Of a DNA stretch of 64,000 nucleotides, positions 34,382-43,470 are shown in pieces (positions within the stretch are counted from its first letter, which is position 1; every line of letters starts with the position of its first letter). The DNA lies in assembly GCF_026420845.1 (NCBI RefSeq), contig NZ_JAOWCB010000008.1, forward strand, positions 1 to 64,000. The letters run 5' to 3'. The translations under genes and the position numbers were made by a program. The notes beneath the pieces were generated by a model. That model did no database searches. It was given only the letters and a program-made list of their open reading frames with translations, and was not told where the DNA came from. The stretch comes from Streptomyces sp. PR69. GTDB taxonomy: Bacteria; Actinomycetota; Actinomycetes; Streptomycetales; Streptomycetaceae.

Positions 34382-34625
34382 CATGAGCGCAAGCGCACAC
34401 ATCGCAGCGACACACCTCGTACCGCTCGCCAAGGAGCTGGACGAGAACAAGGTCACGCCCGGGGTCCTCGGCTTTATCGTCTTCGCCGCGCTGGCGGTGG
34501 GGGTGTGGTTCCTGATGAAGTCGATGAACCGCCACATGGGCCGGGTCAACTTCGAGGAGGCGCCGGAGCCGGGAGCGGCGGCGAAGGGCCCGTCGGCGGA
34601 GAAGGACGCGCCAGGCACGGCCTGA
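34374..34625 (+). CDS. Small single-helix membrane protein downstream of mca
   Basis: An 83-residue protein with one transmembrane helix (about residues 30-50, GVLGFIVFAALAVGVWFLM) and a basic then acidic tail. ATG 34374 overlaps the mca stop; ATG 34383 is the alternative. It is conserved after mca in Streptomyces in my recollection. Function unknown. Confidence 0.75.
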   Translation: MPDMSASAHIAATHLVPLAKELDENKVTPGVLGFIVFAALAVGVWFLMKSMNRHMGRVNFEEAPEPGAAAKGPSAEKDAPGTA

Positions 34626-35089
34626 CTCGGTGTACGGGGGCTTAAGCCCCTGGACCCCAGCGGCTCCGCCGGAACCCGGTCCCGCGGCGGCCGAGCTGCC
34701 GCGGGGCTCCGCGCGGTCCGGCCTCCCGGACCCTCCGCGGGGGCGCGGTCGCGGGCTGTCGCCCACGGATCGCGTCCCGCGAAGTGGCGTGGGCGTCCGC
34801 GCCGCCTCGCTCCGGCAACCGCCTCCGCGGCCGTTGCACTGACAGGCCCTCGCGGTCTCTGCCAGGCAGCTTTCCGCGGCTCGCCGGCCCAGGACCGCCG
34901 GGTGAGGCGACGGCATTGGCCCGCAGGGCCCAGCGAGCGGGCGGGCAGGGCGTCGCGACAGGGCAAAGCCTGCCGGGAGGGGCACCAGGCGGTGCGGAGC
35001 AGGTACCCCGCGGTGATCGCGCCCGCGGGGCCTCGAAGCGCGGCGCGAAGCGCCCGTACACGGGACCTGCGCGCCGCGGCGGGCCGCCC
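34626..35089. other. Gene-free stretch with CTTAAG palindrome
   Basis: No gene is supported. GGGGCTTAAGCCCC at 34637-34650 repeats the palindrome at 6001-6020. Beyond it there is only GC-rich sequence with many short inverted repeats. It separates the mca unit from the converging STAND gene. Confidence 0.5.
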
Positions 35090-38000
35090 TTACCCCTCCC
35101 CGTCCACCGGCACGCCCATGACCTCCCGCGCATGGCGGTTCGGGACCATGCCCAGGGCCCAGGCCTGCCAGCCGTCCTCCAGGCGGATGCCGCGGGACAG
35201 CATCACGGAGAAGGCCTCCGCGCAGTCCTCCAGCCTGGCGTCGCGGGAGGGGTGCGGGGCGGCCAAGAGGCGGGTCAGCTCCTCTTCGGCGACGGCGACG
35301 CCGACCTCGAAGCCCCCGGGCGAGGCGTACGGCAGCAGCGTGCAGCGCAGAAACGCCGCCCAGTCCGCGCCGCGCCGGTCCCCGTACGAGGCGAACAGCT
35401 CGCCCGCCTCGTCGCACAGCCGAAGCGCCTGGGCGGCCCGGCTGTTGCCCGCGTCGATCACCGCCAGCTCCAGACAGGTCCAGGCCGCGCCGTGCGCCAC
35501 GCCGATGCGGGCGAAGTCGGCGCGGGCGTCGGTCAGCAGCTGGCGTGCAAAACCGGAGTTGCGCAGATTGCCGGTGCGGGCGGCGCGCTGGTCGCGGGTG
35601 ACCCGGCCCGAGTGGTGGCGGGCGCAGGCCAGCCCGTACACATCCCTCATCCGGGAGAACATCGTCCGCGCCCGCTCCAGCTCCCGCACCGCCTGATCGT
35701 GGTCGCCGCGCTCCTCCAGCGCCTGCCCCAGGTAGTACAGGGTCCATGCCTCGCCGCGCGCGTCCTCGCTGTCGCGGTGCCGCGACAGGGCCTGGCGCAG
35801 CTGGTCCACCGCCGCCGGCGCATCGCCGTCCACCAGGCGGGCACGGGCGAGCTGGGTCAGCGCCCAGGCCTCGCCGCGGCCGTCCCGCAAACGGCCGTAC
35901 AGCTCAAGCGCGGCCCGCAGCTCCGACTCCGCGCGCGGCACATCGCCCATCCGCAGACACACCTGACCCAGCTGGAAGTGGGTCCACGCCTCGCCGTGCG
36001 GGGACTCGTTCTCCCGGTGCAGCTCCATGGCGTCGGCCAGCAGGGCCAGCGCCTCCGCGAGGTTCGCCCGGTCGCGTTCTACCGCCGCGAGGGCGTGCAG
36101 CGACCAGGCACGGTCGCCGGACCGCTCCTCCGTGGACTGGAGCGCCGCCGCCTCGCGCAGTTTCGCCGCCGCCTCCGTCAGATTGCCCTGGTGGTGCAGG
36201 GTGATGCCGAGCGAACAGAGCGCGAGCGCCTCGCCCGGCTCGTTGTGCGCCTCGCGGTAGAGGCCGACGACGGATGTCAGGGTGGTGCGGGCCGTGTCCA
36301 GCTCGCCGAGCTGACGGGCGGCGATGCCGGTGCGGTACTGCACCGAACGTTCCAGCAGCCCCTGGCCCACCGCCTGCGACAGCTCGCTGATCTCACCGAG
36401 CCGGTACAGATCGCCGCGCAGCAGGCAGTAGTCGCACAGCGCGCCCAGCAGGCTCAGCACGGACTGCTGGTTCACACCCTCCGCGTGCCGCAGGGCTGAG
36501 GTGATGAAGCTTGACTCGTCGTCCAGCCAGCGCAGCGCCGCGTCCAGTGAGGGGAAGCCGTGCGCCCCGAACCGGCCCGCACGCGTCGACCGCTTTCCGT
36601 CGACCATGTGGATCACGGCGCCGGCCAGCTCCGCATAGTTCTGGATGAGCCGTTCCTGCGCGGCGGTGCGGTCGGCGGGCTGCTCCTCGGCGAGCAGCCG
36701 GGCGCGGGCGAAGGCCCGTACGGCGTCGTGCAGCCGGTAGCGGCCGGAGCGCACCGGGTCGATAAGGCCGGCGCGTGCCAGCTCTGTCAGCAGCCGCCGC
36801 GCCTCCTGGTCGTCGTCGGCGAGCAGCGCGGCCGCGGCGGCGGCGCCCAGGGAGGCCCGTCCCACCAGGGCGAGCCGCCGCAGCAGGCGTCGGGCCGGCG
36901 CCGGCAGCCCGTCGTAGCGCAGCCGCAGGGCACGCTCCAGCGGATCGCCGTCGCCCTGCGCCGTGGCGAGGTCCAGTGCCTGGCCTTCGCCCTGCGTCCC
37001 GCCTTCGCCCAGCGCCCGGCCGTCGTTCTGCGCCGCGGCGAGGTCGGCGGCGAGCTGCTGCACGGAGCGTGCGGGGCCGAGCGAGGAGCCCGCGACGCGC
37101 AGCGCGAGCGGCAGCCCGCCGCACAGCTCGCGCACCCGCTCGGCGGCCTGAACGTCGTACGGCCCGGTCTCCCCGTCTTCCGCGGACGCCCGCAGCAACT
37201 CCTCGGCGCCGGCCGGGTCCAAGGGGTCCACCGGCAGCTGGTGCACCCAGGCGGGCAGATCGTCCGGCAGCTTCATCCGCTCGGGGGCGGTGACCAGCAC
37301 CAGGCTGTCGGACCGTTCCGGCACCAGCGTGCGCACCTGCTCCGGATCGCTCGCGTCGTCGAGCACCACGGTCACCGGCACCCCGGTCAGATGCTGGTGG
37401 TACAGCTCGCCGAGCCGTCGCACCTGATGGCCGGCGGAGGCGCGTTCGGCGGCACGCTCACGGAACAGCAGCTGCTCGCGCGGCGCGCCCAGCCGGTTCA
37501 GCAGATGCAGCAGGGCGTCCCGGGTGGACAGCGGATGCTCGCTCCCGCCGCGCAGATCGACCAGACACGCGCCCTTGAACTGATCCTTGAGATGGTGCGC
37601 CGCCCGCACCGCGAGCGCGGTGCGGCCCGCGCCGGGCGCGCCGTACAGCACGACGACCGTGGGCCGGGTCCGCGTCGAGGCCCGTGCGGCGTGCACCCAC
37701 TGGGCGATCTGCGTCAGCTGGTCGCGGCGGCCGGCGAACGGCCCCTCGGGCTGGGGAAGATGCGCGAACGACTGCTCCAGCGCGGACCGGCGGCGTGCGG
37801 CGGCGCTGCGGTTCCCGCCGCGCAGCTGCGGCTGGCGTACGGGGTCCGCCTGCTTCGACGTCGTACGGGTGGCGGAGGCGAGCATCCGCTGCTGGTCAAG
37901 GAACGGCCGGATGCCCCGTACCTCCAGCGCGGTCAGCCACTGCAGCCTCAGCTGCTCGGGGCCGCCGGGGCGGCCGAGGGCCGCGGCCCTGCGGTGCGCG

Positions 38001-38395
38001 GCTGGCCAGTGGGCGGCGGTCACCCTGGCGACCGTGGTCGCGGCCCCCGCGACCGCGACCACGGCTCCGGCGCCCAGGGCGGTGCCCGTCGCGGTGCCCA
38101 GAGCCATGTCCGCGCCGAAGGCGGCGACCGCGGCAACGGCCGTCACCAGAGCGGGAGTCGACATGTTCTGCCGGCTGAAGCGGGCGGACAGCGGCTGCTG
38201 ACCGGCCTCCGCCTCGGCCACCGCCCGCTCATACGCTGTGTACTCCTCCTGGGCGTTCGCCGCCATGCTGTCCAGCGCGCTCCGCGCGCGTGCCAGCAGC
38301 ACCCCGGAATCACCGCGCCCGCCCGTCCGCCGCAGCTCTTCCTCCACCGCCCGTGCCAACAGCCGCTCGGCATCCGCCCGGTGGCTGTCCCGCAT
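35090..38395 (-). CDS. Membrane-anchored STAND (NB-ARC/TPR) signalling protein
   Basis: A 1101-residue protein. Residues 1-75 are helical. A Gly/Ala hydrophobic hairpin (about 80-125) should enter the membrane. The NB-ARC ATPase (about 215-560) has FAGRRDQLTQI, Walker A GAPGAGRTA (252-260) and Walker B VTVVLDDASD. The rest (about 600-1080) is TPR-type helix pairs. Such STAND proteins sense a trigger by the repeats and signal by nucleotide-driven assembly. The Walker A lysine is Arg258. No SARP or DNA-binding domain precedes the ATPase. ATG at 38395 is chosen over 60 upstream codons that lack family character. It is divergent from the ALF-repeat gene, so they may work together. Confidence 0.85.
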   Translation of the reverse strand: MRDSHRADAERLLARAVEEELRRTGGRGDSGVLLARARSALDSMAANAQEEYTAYERAVAEAEAGQQPLSARFSRQNMSTPALVTAVAAVAAFGADMALGTATGTALGAGAVVAVAGAATTVARVTAAHWPAAHRRAAALGRPGGPEQLRLQWLTALEVRGIRPFLDQQRMLASATRTTSKQADPVRQPQLRGGNRSAAARRRSALEQSFAHLPQPEGPFAGRRDQLTQIAQWVHAARASTRTRPTVVVLYGAPGAGRTALAVRAAHHLKDQFKGACLVDLRGGSEHPLSTRDALLHLLNRLGAPREQLLFRERAAERASAGHQVRRLGELYHQHLTGVPVTVVLDDASDPEQVRTLVPERSDSLVLVTAPERMKLPDDLPAWVHQLPVDPLDPAGAEELLRASAEDGETGPYDVQAAERVRELCGGLPLALRVAGSSLGPARSVQQLAADLAAAQNDGRALGEGGTQGEGQALDLATAQGDGDPLERALRLRYDGLPAPARRLLRRLALVGRASLGAAAAAALLADDDQEARRLLTELARAGLIDPVRSGRYRLHDAVRAFARARLLAEEQPADRTAAQERLIQNYAELAGAVIHMVDGKRSTRAGRFGAHGFPSLDAALRWLDDESSFITSALRHAEGVNQQSVLSLLGALCDYCLLRGDLYRLGEISELSQAVGQGLLERSVQYRTGIAARQLGELDTARTTLTSVVGLYREAHNEPGEALALCSLGITLHHQGNLTEAAAKLREAAALQSTEERSGDRAWSLHALAAVERDRANLAEALALLADAMELHRENESPHGEAWTHFQLGQVCLRMGDVPRAESELRAALELYGRLRDGRGEAWALTQLARARLVDGDAPAAVDQLRQALSRHRDSEDARGEAWTLYYLGQALEERGDHDQAVRELERARTMFSRMRDVYGLACARHHSGRVTRDQRAARTGNLRNSGFARQLLTDARADFARIGVAHGAAWTCLELAVIDAGNSRAAQALRLCDEAGELFASYGDRRGADWAAFLRCTLLPYASPGGFEVGVAVAEEELTRLLAAPHPSRDARLEDCAEAFSVMLSRGIRLEDGWQAWALGMVPNRHAREVMGVPVDGEG

Positions 38396-38620
38396 ATGCG
38401 TCCCCCTCAGAGAGCCAGTTCCTGTACAGGCGTCAAGTGTGCTGTGAGACAGGCGGAAGCGCGAGGGAGCGTGGAGGGGTGCGACCGGGCGTGCGGTTTG
38501 GCCGATGCCTCTGAGGCAGGGCCGTACGGGGTTGTCAAACCGTTGCCGCCATGCGTGCAACTGTGACGAATCACGCATCCGGTATGCGGTGTCTTCTCCT
38601 GATTGCCCCCATGGTCCCGT

Positions 38621-38636
38621 TGCGGTTTAGACCAAT
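38621..38636. promoter_or_regulatory. DasR-like operator candidate upstream of the ALF-repeat gene
   Basis: TGCGGTTTAGACCAAT matches the DasR dre consensus (centre TGGTCTAGACCA) at 12 of 16 positions, mainly in the right arm. It lies 102 bp before the TTG start. DasR is the GlcNAc-responsive GntR regulator; binding is unproven. The rest of the 342-bp divergent gap shows only the ribosome site. Confidence 0.35.
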
Positions 38637-38737
38637 TGTCCTCTAGGAAAGGCCCGGGGGCGTGAAGATCAGTACACATCGGTTCACTTCGCAGGAAGTG
38701 CCTGCCCGCCCCGCCGATTTCACGAAGGGGGAACGTC

Positions 38738-41700
38738 TTGCCCGCCACATTTCTGACCAGGCGGCAGATCCTCGCCGGCATAGCCGTCGCAGGGGCCACC
38801 GGAGCACTCGCCACCGTCATCCCGCCGCATACGGCGTACGCCGCGGACTCCGGCGACAGCGAGCGCCTGCCCGACACCGACCGCGCCAAAGCCGTACGCG
38901 CCTACCGGCTCGGCGGCAGGGCCGTGCGCGAGCAGGCTGCCGCAGCCCTCGCCGGAACCGCTTCCCTGAGCACCTTCATTTCCACGGGACTGGCCGAGGC
39001 CACCGCCGAGGACAACCGTTTCGCGCTCCTCGAGGGCCTGGCCTATTCCGGGAAATCCACTCAGAAAGCAGTCGGCGAGGCTCTCTCCTCCGGCGACGAC
39101 GCCATCTCCGGCTTCCTCAAGGACGGTTTCCGGCAGCCGCTGCTGACCGACCTGCGCGTCGAGGTCTTCCGGGTCATGCGCAACGCCGGCCGGGCCGTCG
39201 AGCGGGAGGGCTCCGCAGCCCTGGAGAAAGGCACTCAGGAAGCCCTCTCCGCATTCCTTGTCGAGGGGCAGTACACCGCTCTTGAGGAAGACGAGAGGGT
39301 CGAGGTCTTCAGGATTCTCAAGACCGCCTCGCCGGAGGTGCGGAAGTACGCCGAGCGGGCGCTGAAGGACGGCACCCCGAAGGCCATTCACGACTTCCTC
39401 ACCACCGGCCAGCACATCGCGCGCGCCCGCGATGAGGAGCGCGCCACGATCGACCAGCTCGTCGCGATCGTGGAACGCGAAGGCAGGAACGCAGCGCTCA
39501 AGACGGAGAAGGCCGTCGCCGCCTCCGAGCACGCCAAGCAGGCCGCCGCCAAGGCAAAGGCGGCGGCGCTGAAGGCGGCCGAGGAGGCGAAGGCGGCGCA
39601 GAAGGACGTCCGCAAGTCGGCCCGCGCGGCCGATGCGGCGGCGTCGGCCGCGCGCGGGGCGGCGGGGGCGGCCCAGACCGCCATCAGCGCCTCCCGCGCG
39701 GCGCAGTCCGCCTCCGCCCGGGCGGCGCAGTCGGCGCAGGCGGCCGCCGCGGCCGCCGCCCAGGCAGGGCAGGCGGCATCCCGCGCCTACCACGCCGCCA
39801 TCGCCGCTTCCGGAGACGCCTCCAAGGCGTCCGCGGCCCGCAAGGCGGCCGAAGGCGCCCGCGACGCGGCCAAGAAGGCACGCACCGCGGCCAAGGCGGC
39901 CGACCACGCGGCCACTGCGTCAAAGCAGGCTTCGGCCGCCGGCGCGGCGGCGGCGTCCGCCGCGAACAACGCCGCCGCGGCGGCCAGCGCCTCGGCCGAC
40001 GCGGCGGCGGCGGCCGGAGCGGCGACCAGCCACGCCCGCCGGGCCCGTGAAGCGGCCCAGGAGGCGAACAGCCAGGCCGCTCTCGCCAGCCGCGCGGCGG
40101 GAACCGCGCAACGTCTCGCCAACAGGGCCGCGTCCGCCGCCTCCGCCGCACGCGCCGCCGCCAACTCGGCGGCCGACCACGCCGACAAGGCGGCCGACGC
40201 CGCCGAGGAGGCCGCCAAGCACGCGGGCCAGGCCATTGACTACGCCAAGCGGTCCACCGCCTACGCCAACGCCGCCGTACAGGCCGCCACTGCCGCGTCC
40301 GACGCGGTGAAGCAGGCCCAGGAGGTGGAGAAGGCGGCCCGTGAGGCGGAGGCTGACCGCATCCGGCAGGACACCGAAGTCGGCGTCGAGGTCGCCCGGC
40401 TGGCGGCCCAGCAGGAAAAGGAGAACATCGAGCGCGTCGGGAAGCGGCAGAGCCAGAGCGGCCAGACGTCCCAGGAGATCACCGACCTCATCACCCAGGC
40501 CGAGAAGGCGCTGAAGGAGAACGACAGCCCCAGAGCCGTCAGGTTCGGCCGGAAGGCGGCGGTCAAGCTTCTCGACAGCCATGGCACGTGGACGCGGGAG
40601 GCGGCGGAGTTCGCCCTGGCCGGGACCGACTACGACGTCCTGAACTGGATTGACGCCGGCCGTCAGGCCGCAGAGCGGCAGGACGACCGGGAGAGCGTGC
40701 TGGCGCTGGCCGAAGTCGCCTCCCCCGATGTCGCCGCGGCCGCCGCGCAGGCGCTTCAGAGCGACGACCCCGACGCCGCCCGGACGTTCCTCGAACACGG
40801 CATGATCACGGCGTCGGAGACCGAGAGCCGTGTCGCCATCTTCAAGATCCTGGGACAGAACCCCGGAAGGGCGGTCACGTCCCGGGCCGAAGCGGCCCTG
40901 TCCGACGGCAGCCCGGAAGCGATGTACCGCTTCCTGACGGTCGAGTACACAGAGGCCATCAAGGAAGACGACACCGTTGAGATCTTCAAGATGCTCAACA
41001 CGGGCGGGGCGTACCTCAAGGCCGCCGCGACGATCGTCCTTGAGGGCTCCGCGCAGATGCGCAGGAAGTTCATGGCCAGGGACCGGTTCAATGTGGCGCG
41101 CCTGGACCAGGACTCCGCCGCGCACGTGGCGTCGGTGCGAGCCGCCATCGCGCACGCCGCGAACATCGCGTACCAGGCACTGGAGGACGCCGCACGTGCC
41201 TCGAAGGCCGCGGCCGAGGCCCGCAAGGCGGCCAAGGAGGCGTCGGACTGGGCGGCCAAGGCCAAGAACTACGCCTCCGACGCCGCGCGTTCGGCGAAGG
41301 AGGCGAGGGCCAACGCGGACGCCGCCGATGCTTCGGCGGCCGACGCGCGCACGTCGGCCGAGTCGGCGAAGAAGGCCGCCACTGTGGCCCGTTCGGCCGC
41401 CCGGCGGGCGAACTACTCCGCCAACCAGGCGTGGGACTCAGCCAGGCGGGCGCAGCGGTCGGCCGCATCGGCACAGGCCTCGGCGTCCCGGGCGCAGGCC
41501 TCGGCGGCACAGGCGGGGAAGGACGCCCAGGCCGCTTCGGCGGCGGCCAGCGAGGCGCACAGCATCGCCGAGAAGAAGCGGAAGGAGGAGATCGCCGCCG
41601 CGGCGCGGGAGGCCGCCCGGAAGGCGAAGGAGAACAAGGAGAAGGGGGCGGATCCTTCCGACACCCCGGACAGCGACCACTCCAAGAAGGACAAGGAAGG

Positions 41701-42088
41701 GGAGTTCCTGGGGCTGACGGCGCAGGAGTGGTCCGACTACTCCAGCACCGTGAGCACATGGACCGGTACGCTTGCCACGGCGGCCGGCGCCATCGCCCTC
41801 ATTCCCGGCCCGCACACGCCGTTCTTCGCGGGCGCGGCCACCGTGCTCGGCGGCATCTCCGTGGCCGCGGGCGGAGTGACGGCCATCGCGGACTACTTCG
41901 CCGGCGGCGACTGGAAGAAGTCCCTGGGCACGTTCGCCGTGTCGGCCATGTTCTTCGGCAAGGGCCGGGCTGTCAGCTGGGCTTCCAAGAAGGTCGAGGG
42001 GCTCAAGGGGATCGCGGACACCTTCGGATCGAAGCTTTCCGGCGTCCTGGAGGACGGGGCGATGTCCGTGGTCGGCTGGCTCGGATAG
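38738..42088 (+). CDS. Tat-exported ALF-repeat, alanine-rich coiled-coil giant protein
   Basis: 1116 residues. TRRQILAGIAVAGATGALA followed by AYA-AD is a Tat signal. Residues about 45-235 are three or four ALF units (pattern AL..G...A...FL..G). About 245-560 is an Ala/Lys coiled coil. About 580-790 holds more ALF units (DAARTFLEHG, EAMYRFLTVEY). About 800-960 is a second Ala-rich coil. After a charged linker, the last 115 residues hold hydrophobic helices (TLATAAGAIALIPGPHTP, GGVTAIADYF) and end GWLG. ALF proteins of Streptomyces are often polymorphic-toxin carriers; here no toxin domain follows the IPGPHTP segment. TTG 38738 follows AAGGGGG. A STAND gene is divergent and a membrane protein follows. 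Confidence 0.85.
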   Translation: MPATFLTRRQILAGIAVAGATGALATVIPPHTAYAADSGDSERLPDTDRAKAVRAYRLGGRAVREQAAAALAGTASLSTFISTGLAEATAEDNRFALLEGLAYSGKSTQKAVGEALSSGDDAISGFLKDGFRQPLLTDLRVEVFRVMRNAGRAVEREGSAALEKGTQEALSAFLVEGQYTALEEDERVEVFRILKTASPEVRKYAERALKDGTPKAIHDFLTTGQHIARARDEERATIDQLVAIVEREGRNAALKTEKAVAASEHAKQAAAKAKAAALKAAEEAKAAQKDVRKSARAADAAASAARGAAGAAQTAISASRAAQSASARAAQSAQAAAAAAAQAGQAASRAYHAAIAASGDASKASAARKAAEGARDAAKKARTAAKAADHAATASKQASAAGAAAASAANNAAAAASASADAAAAAGAATSHARRAREAAQEANSQAALASRAAGTAQRLANRAASAASAARAAANSAADHADKAADAAEEAAKHAGQAIDYAKRSTAYANAAVQAATAASDAVKQAQEVEKAAREAEADRIRQDTEVGVEVARLAAQQEKENIERVGKRQSQSGQTSQEITDLITQAEKALKENDSPRAVRFGRKAAVKLLDSHGTWTREAAEFALAGTDYDVLNWIDAGRQAAERQDDRESVLALAEVASPDVAAAAAQALQSDDPDAARTFLEHGMITASETESRVAIFKILGQNPGRAVTSRAEAALSDGSPEAMYRFLTVEYTEAIKEDDTVEIFKMLNTGGAYLKAAATIVLEGSAQMRRKFMARDRFNVARLDQDSAAHVASVRAAIAHAANIAYQALEDAARASKAAAEARKAAKEASDWAAKAKNYASDAARSAKEARANADAADASAADARTSAESAKKAATVARSAARRANYSANQAWDSARRAQRSAASAQASASRAQASAAQAGKDAQAASAAASEAHSIAEKKRKEEIAAAAREAARKAKENKEKGADPSDTPDSDHSKKDKEGEFLGLTAQEWSDYSSTVSTWTGTLATAAGAIALIPGPHTPFFAGAATVLGGISVAAGGVTAIADYFAGGDWKKSLGTFAVSAMFFGKGRAVSWASKKVEGLKGIADTFGSKLSGVLEDGAMSVVGWLG

Positions 42089-42118
42089 GGCCGGGAAAGG
42101 CAAGCTGAACACCGTCTG

Positions 42119-42161
42119 ACGGCGGGTGGGTGATCATATGCGTACGTCACCCGCCCGCCGT
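42119..42161 (+). terminator. Hairpin between the ALF gene and the small membrane gene
   Basis: ACGGCGGGTGGGTGA (42119-42133) pairs with TCACCCGCCCGCCGT (42147-42161) with one G-T wobble and a 13-nt loop. It would end or attenuate the ALF transcript. Confidence 0.7.
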
Positions 42162-42192
42162 GCCGCAAGATGCCCCCGACCCGGGAACTGCT

Positions 42193-42567
42193 ATGTCTCA
42201 ACTTTCCACCGCGCAATGGTGTGTGATCGCGGTCCTTTCGGGCGTGGCCGCCGTCGGATCGGCCTTTCTGTTCTTCCCCGGGCGGAGGATGCGCGCCACC
42301 ATGACCGTGGGCCCCGTTGTCGCGGTTCCCGCCCTGTATGTCCAGGCGGTCGCCCGGGACCAGGGCCTGCGGGAGTCGTTCATTCTCTACTTCATCGTCA
42401 TGGTGACGTTCGTCCTCCTCATGGCCATGAGCCGTGGCTACATCAGGCGGAACACCGAGCGGTACCACAGGGGGGAACCCCTTGAGGAGTACCCGCTGTG
42501 GAAGTCGGCGCTGGTCGTGCTGGTGCTGTCCGCTGTGGCCATCCCCCTCATGGTCGTACTCCTGTAG
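42193..42567 (+). CDS. Small four-helix membrane protein, possible partner of the ALF protein
   Basis: A 124-residue protein with hydrophobic helices at about 8-27, 34-50, 60-80 and 100-123, the last two separated by a basic RRNTERYHRG loop. Its ATG lies 104 bp after the ALF gene, across a hairpin. Immunity proteins for membrane-active toxins often have this size and topology, so it is a candidate; no family is recognised. The ribosome site is weak. Confidence 0.65.
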   Translation: MSQLSTAQWCVIAVLSGVAAVGSAFLFFPGRRMRATMTVGPVVAVPALYVQAVARDQGLRESFILYFIVMVTFVLLMAMSRGYIRRNTERYHRGEPLEEYPLWKSALVVLVLSAVAIPLMVVLL

Positions 42568-42679
42568 CGGTCGCCGGCCCCGGCCCTGACCCTGACCCCG
42601 GCCCTGACCCCGACCGCCGGCAGGCGTCCGACTTCTGCCGCGCCTTCGACGCGGACACGCTCGTGACGTCCGCCGCCGG

Positions 42680-43102
42680 TCAGCCGGCTTCGTCGAGTTT
42701 CCGGTGCAGCGTGGCGGCGAAGTCCTCGGCGGCCATCAGCTGGGCCCGCAGCTTCTCGCAGCGCGCCTCCGCGACCTTCTGGTACGAGTCAAGCCGCTCG
42801 CGCAGGCGCTGCCGCTCGACCTCGTCCGGGGCGTCGTCGGCGGCGGCGCCGTCAGTGGCGGCGATGCGGTCGATGATCTCCAGCAGATCCCGCATCTCCT
42901 CCAGGGAGAAGTCCAGCGGCTTCATCCGGCGCACCACCATGAGGCGGTCGACGTCGGCCTCGGTGTAGAGGCGGAAGCCGCCCTTGCTGCGGGCGGACGG
43001 CGTGACAAGGCCCACGTCCTCGTAGTGGCGGATCGTGCGGAGCGACAGACCGGTTCTCTCGGCAACCTCACCGATCTGCATCTGCCGTGCCTGGTCCGCC
43101 AT
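42680..43102 (-). CDS. MerR-family transcriptional regulator
   Basis: A 140-residue MerR protein. The helix-turn-helix and wing are MQIGEVAERTGLSLRTIRHYEDVGLVTPSARSKGGFRLYTEADVDRL. A dimer helix follows, then a C-terminal tail with one Cys (AEARCEKL), so no metal or Fe-S cluster of the SoxR type is evident. ATG at 43102. A palindrome at 43153-43168 may be its operator. Divergent from the SulP transporter gene, a likely target. Confidence 0.9.
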   Translation of the reverse strand: MADQARQMQIGEVAERTGLSLRTIRHYEDVGLVTPSARSKGGFRLYTEADVDRLMVVRRMKPLDFSLEEMRDLLEIIDRIAATDGAAADDAPDEVERQRLRERLDSYQKVAEARCEKLRAQLMAAEDFAATLHRKLDEAG

Positions 43103-43152
43103 TGCCTGCCTTCTCCGTCCCGCTGTGCGCGCTGTGATGGGCTGACTCCACC

Positions 43153-43168
43153 CCAGATACGTGTCTGG
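43153..43168. promoter_or_regulatory. Palindromic operator candidate for MerR
   Basis: CCAGATACGTGTCTGG matches its own complement at 14 of 16 positions and lies about 50 bp before the MerR start. Confidence 0.45.
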
Positions 43169-43470
43169 AATCACAGCCCCAACGCCCCGTTTACCTGCAT
43201 TTCACAAGCCATAAGTCGCACTCTGCCCTCACGTCAGGGTAGAGTCATGGGTGTTCACCGCCCTTGTGGCCCCCAGCGGGCCGCACCCGGGCGGCGACCC
43301 AAGGCTTCCGGGCAATGATGCCCGACCGGCGGCCTCCCGGCCGCCTCTCCCACCGGCAGGGCCCCCGTCGAGGCCGGGCCGCCGGGGACTCCCCTCGGTA
43401 ACGGAGTCGAGTACGAAGCGCATGTACGTCCAGCGGTTGGGCGTGTGTGCCCGGAACAAGAAACGGTTGC
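43169..43470. other. 302-bp gap / leader before the SulP gene
   Basis: No gene seen. A TAGAGT -10-like element occurs near 43239. If used, it leaves a leader of over 200 nt with several GC hairpins (for example CGGGCAATGATGCCCG near 43309). A structured 5' UTR is possible; no known riboswitch is recognised. Confidence 0.35.

Noticed and set aside
39500..41600. Long plus and minus frames inside the ALF gene (Pro/Arg- or Leu/Gly-rich)
   Set aside because: They arise from the GCG/GCC-rich Ala coils read in other frames; only the Ala/Lys frame has a Tat signal and family repeats.
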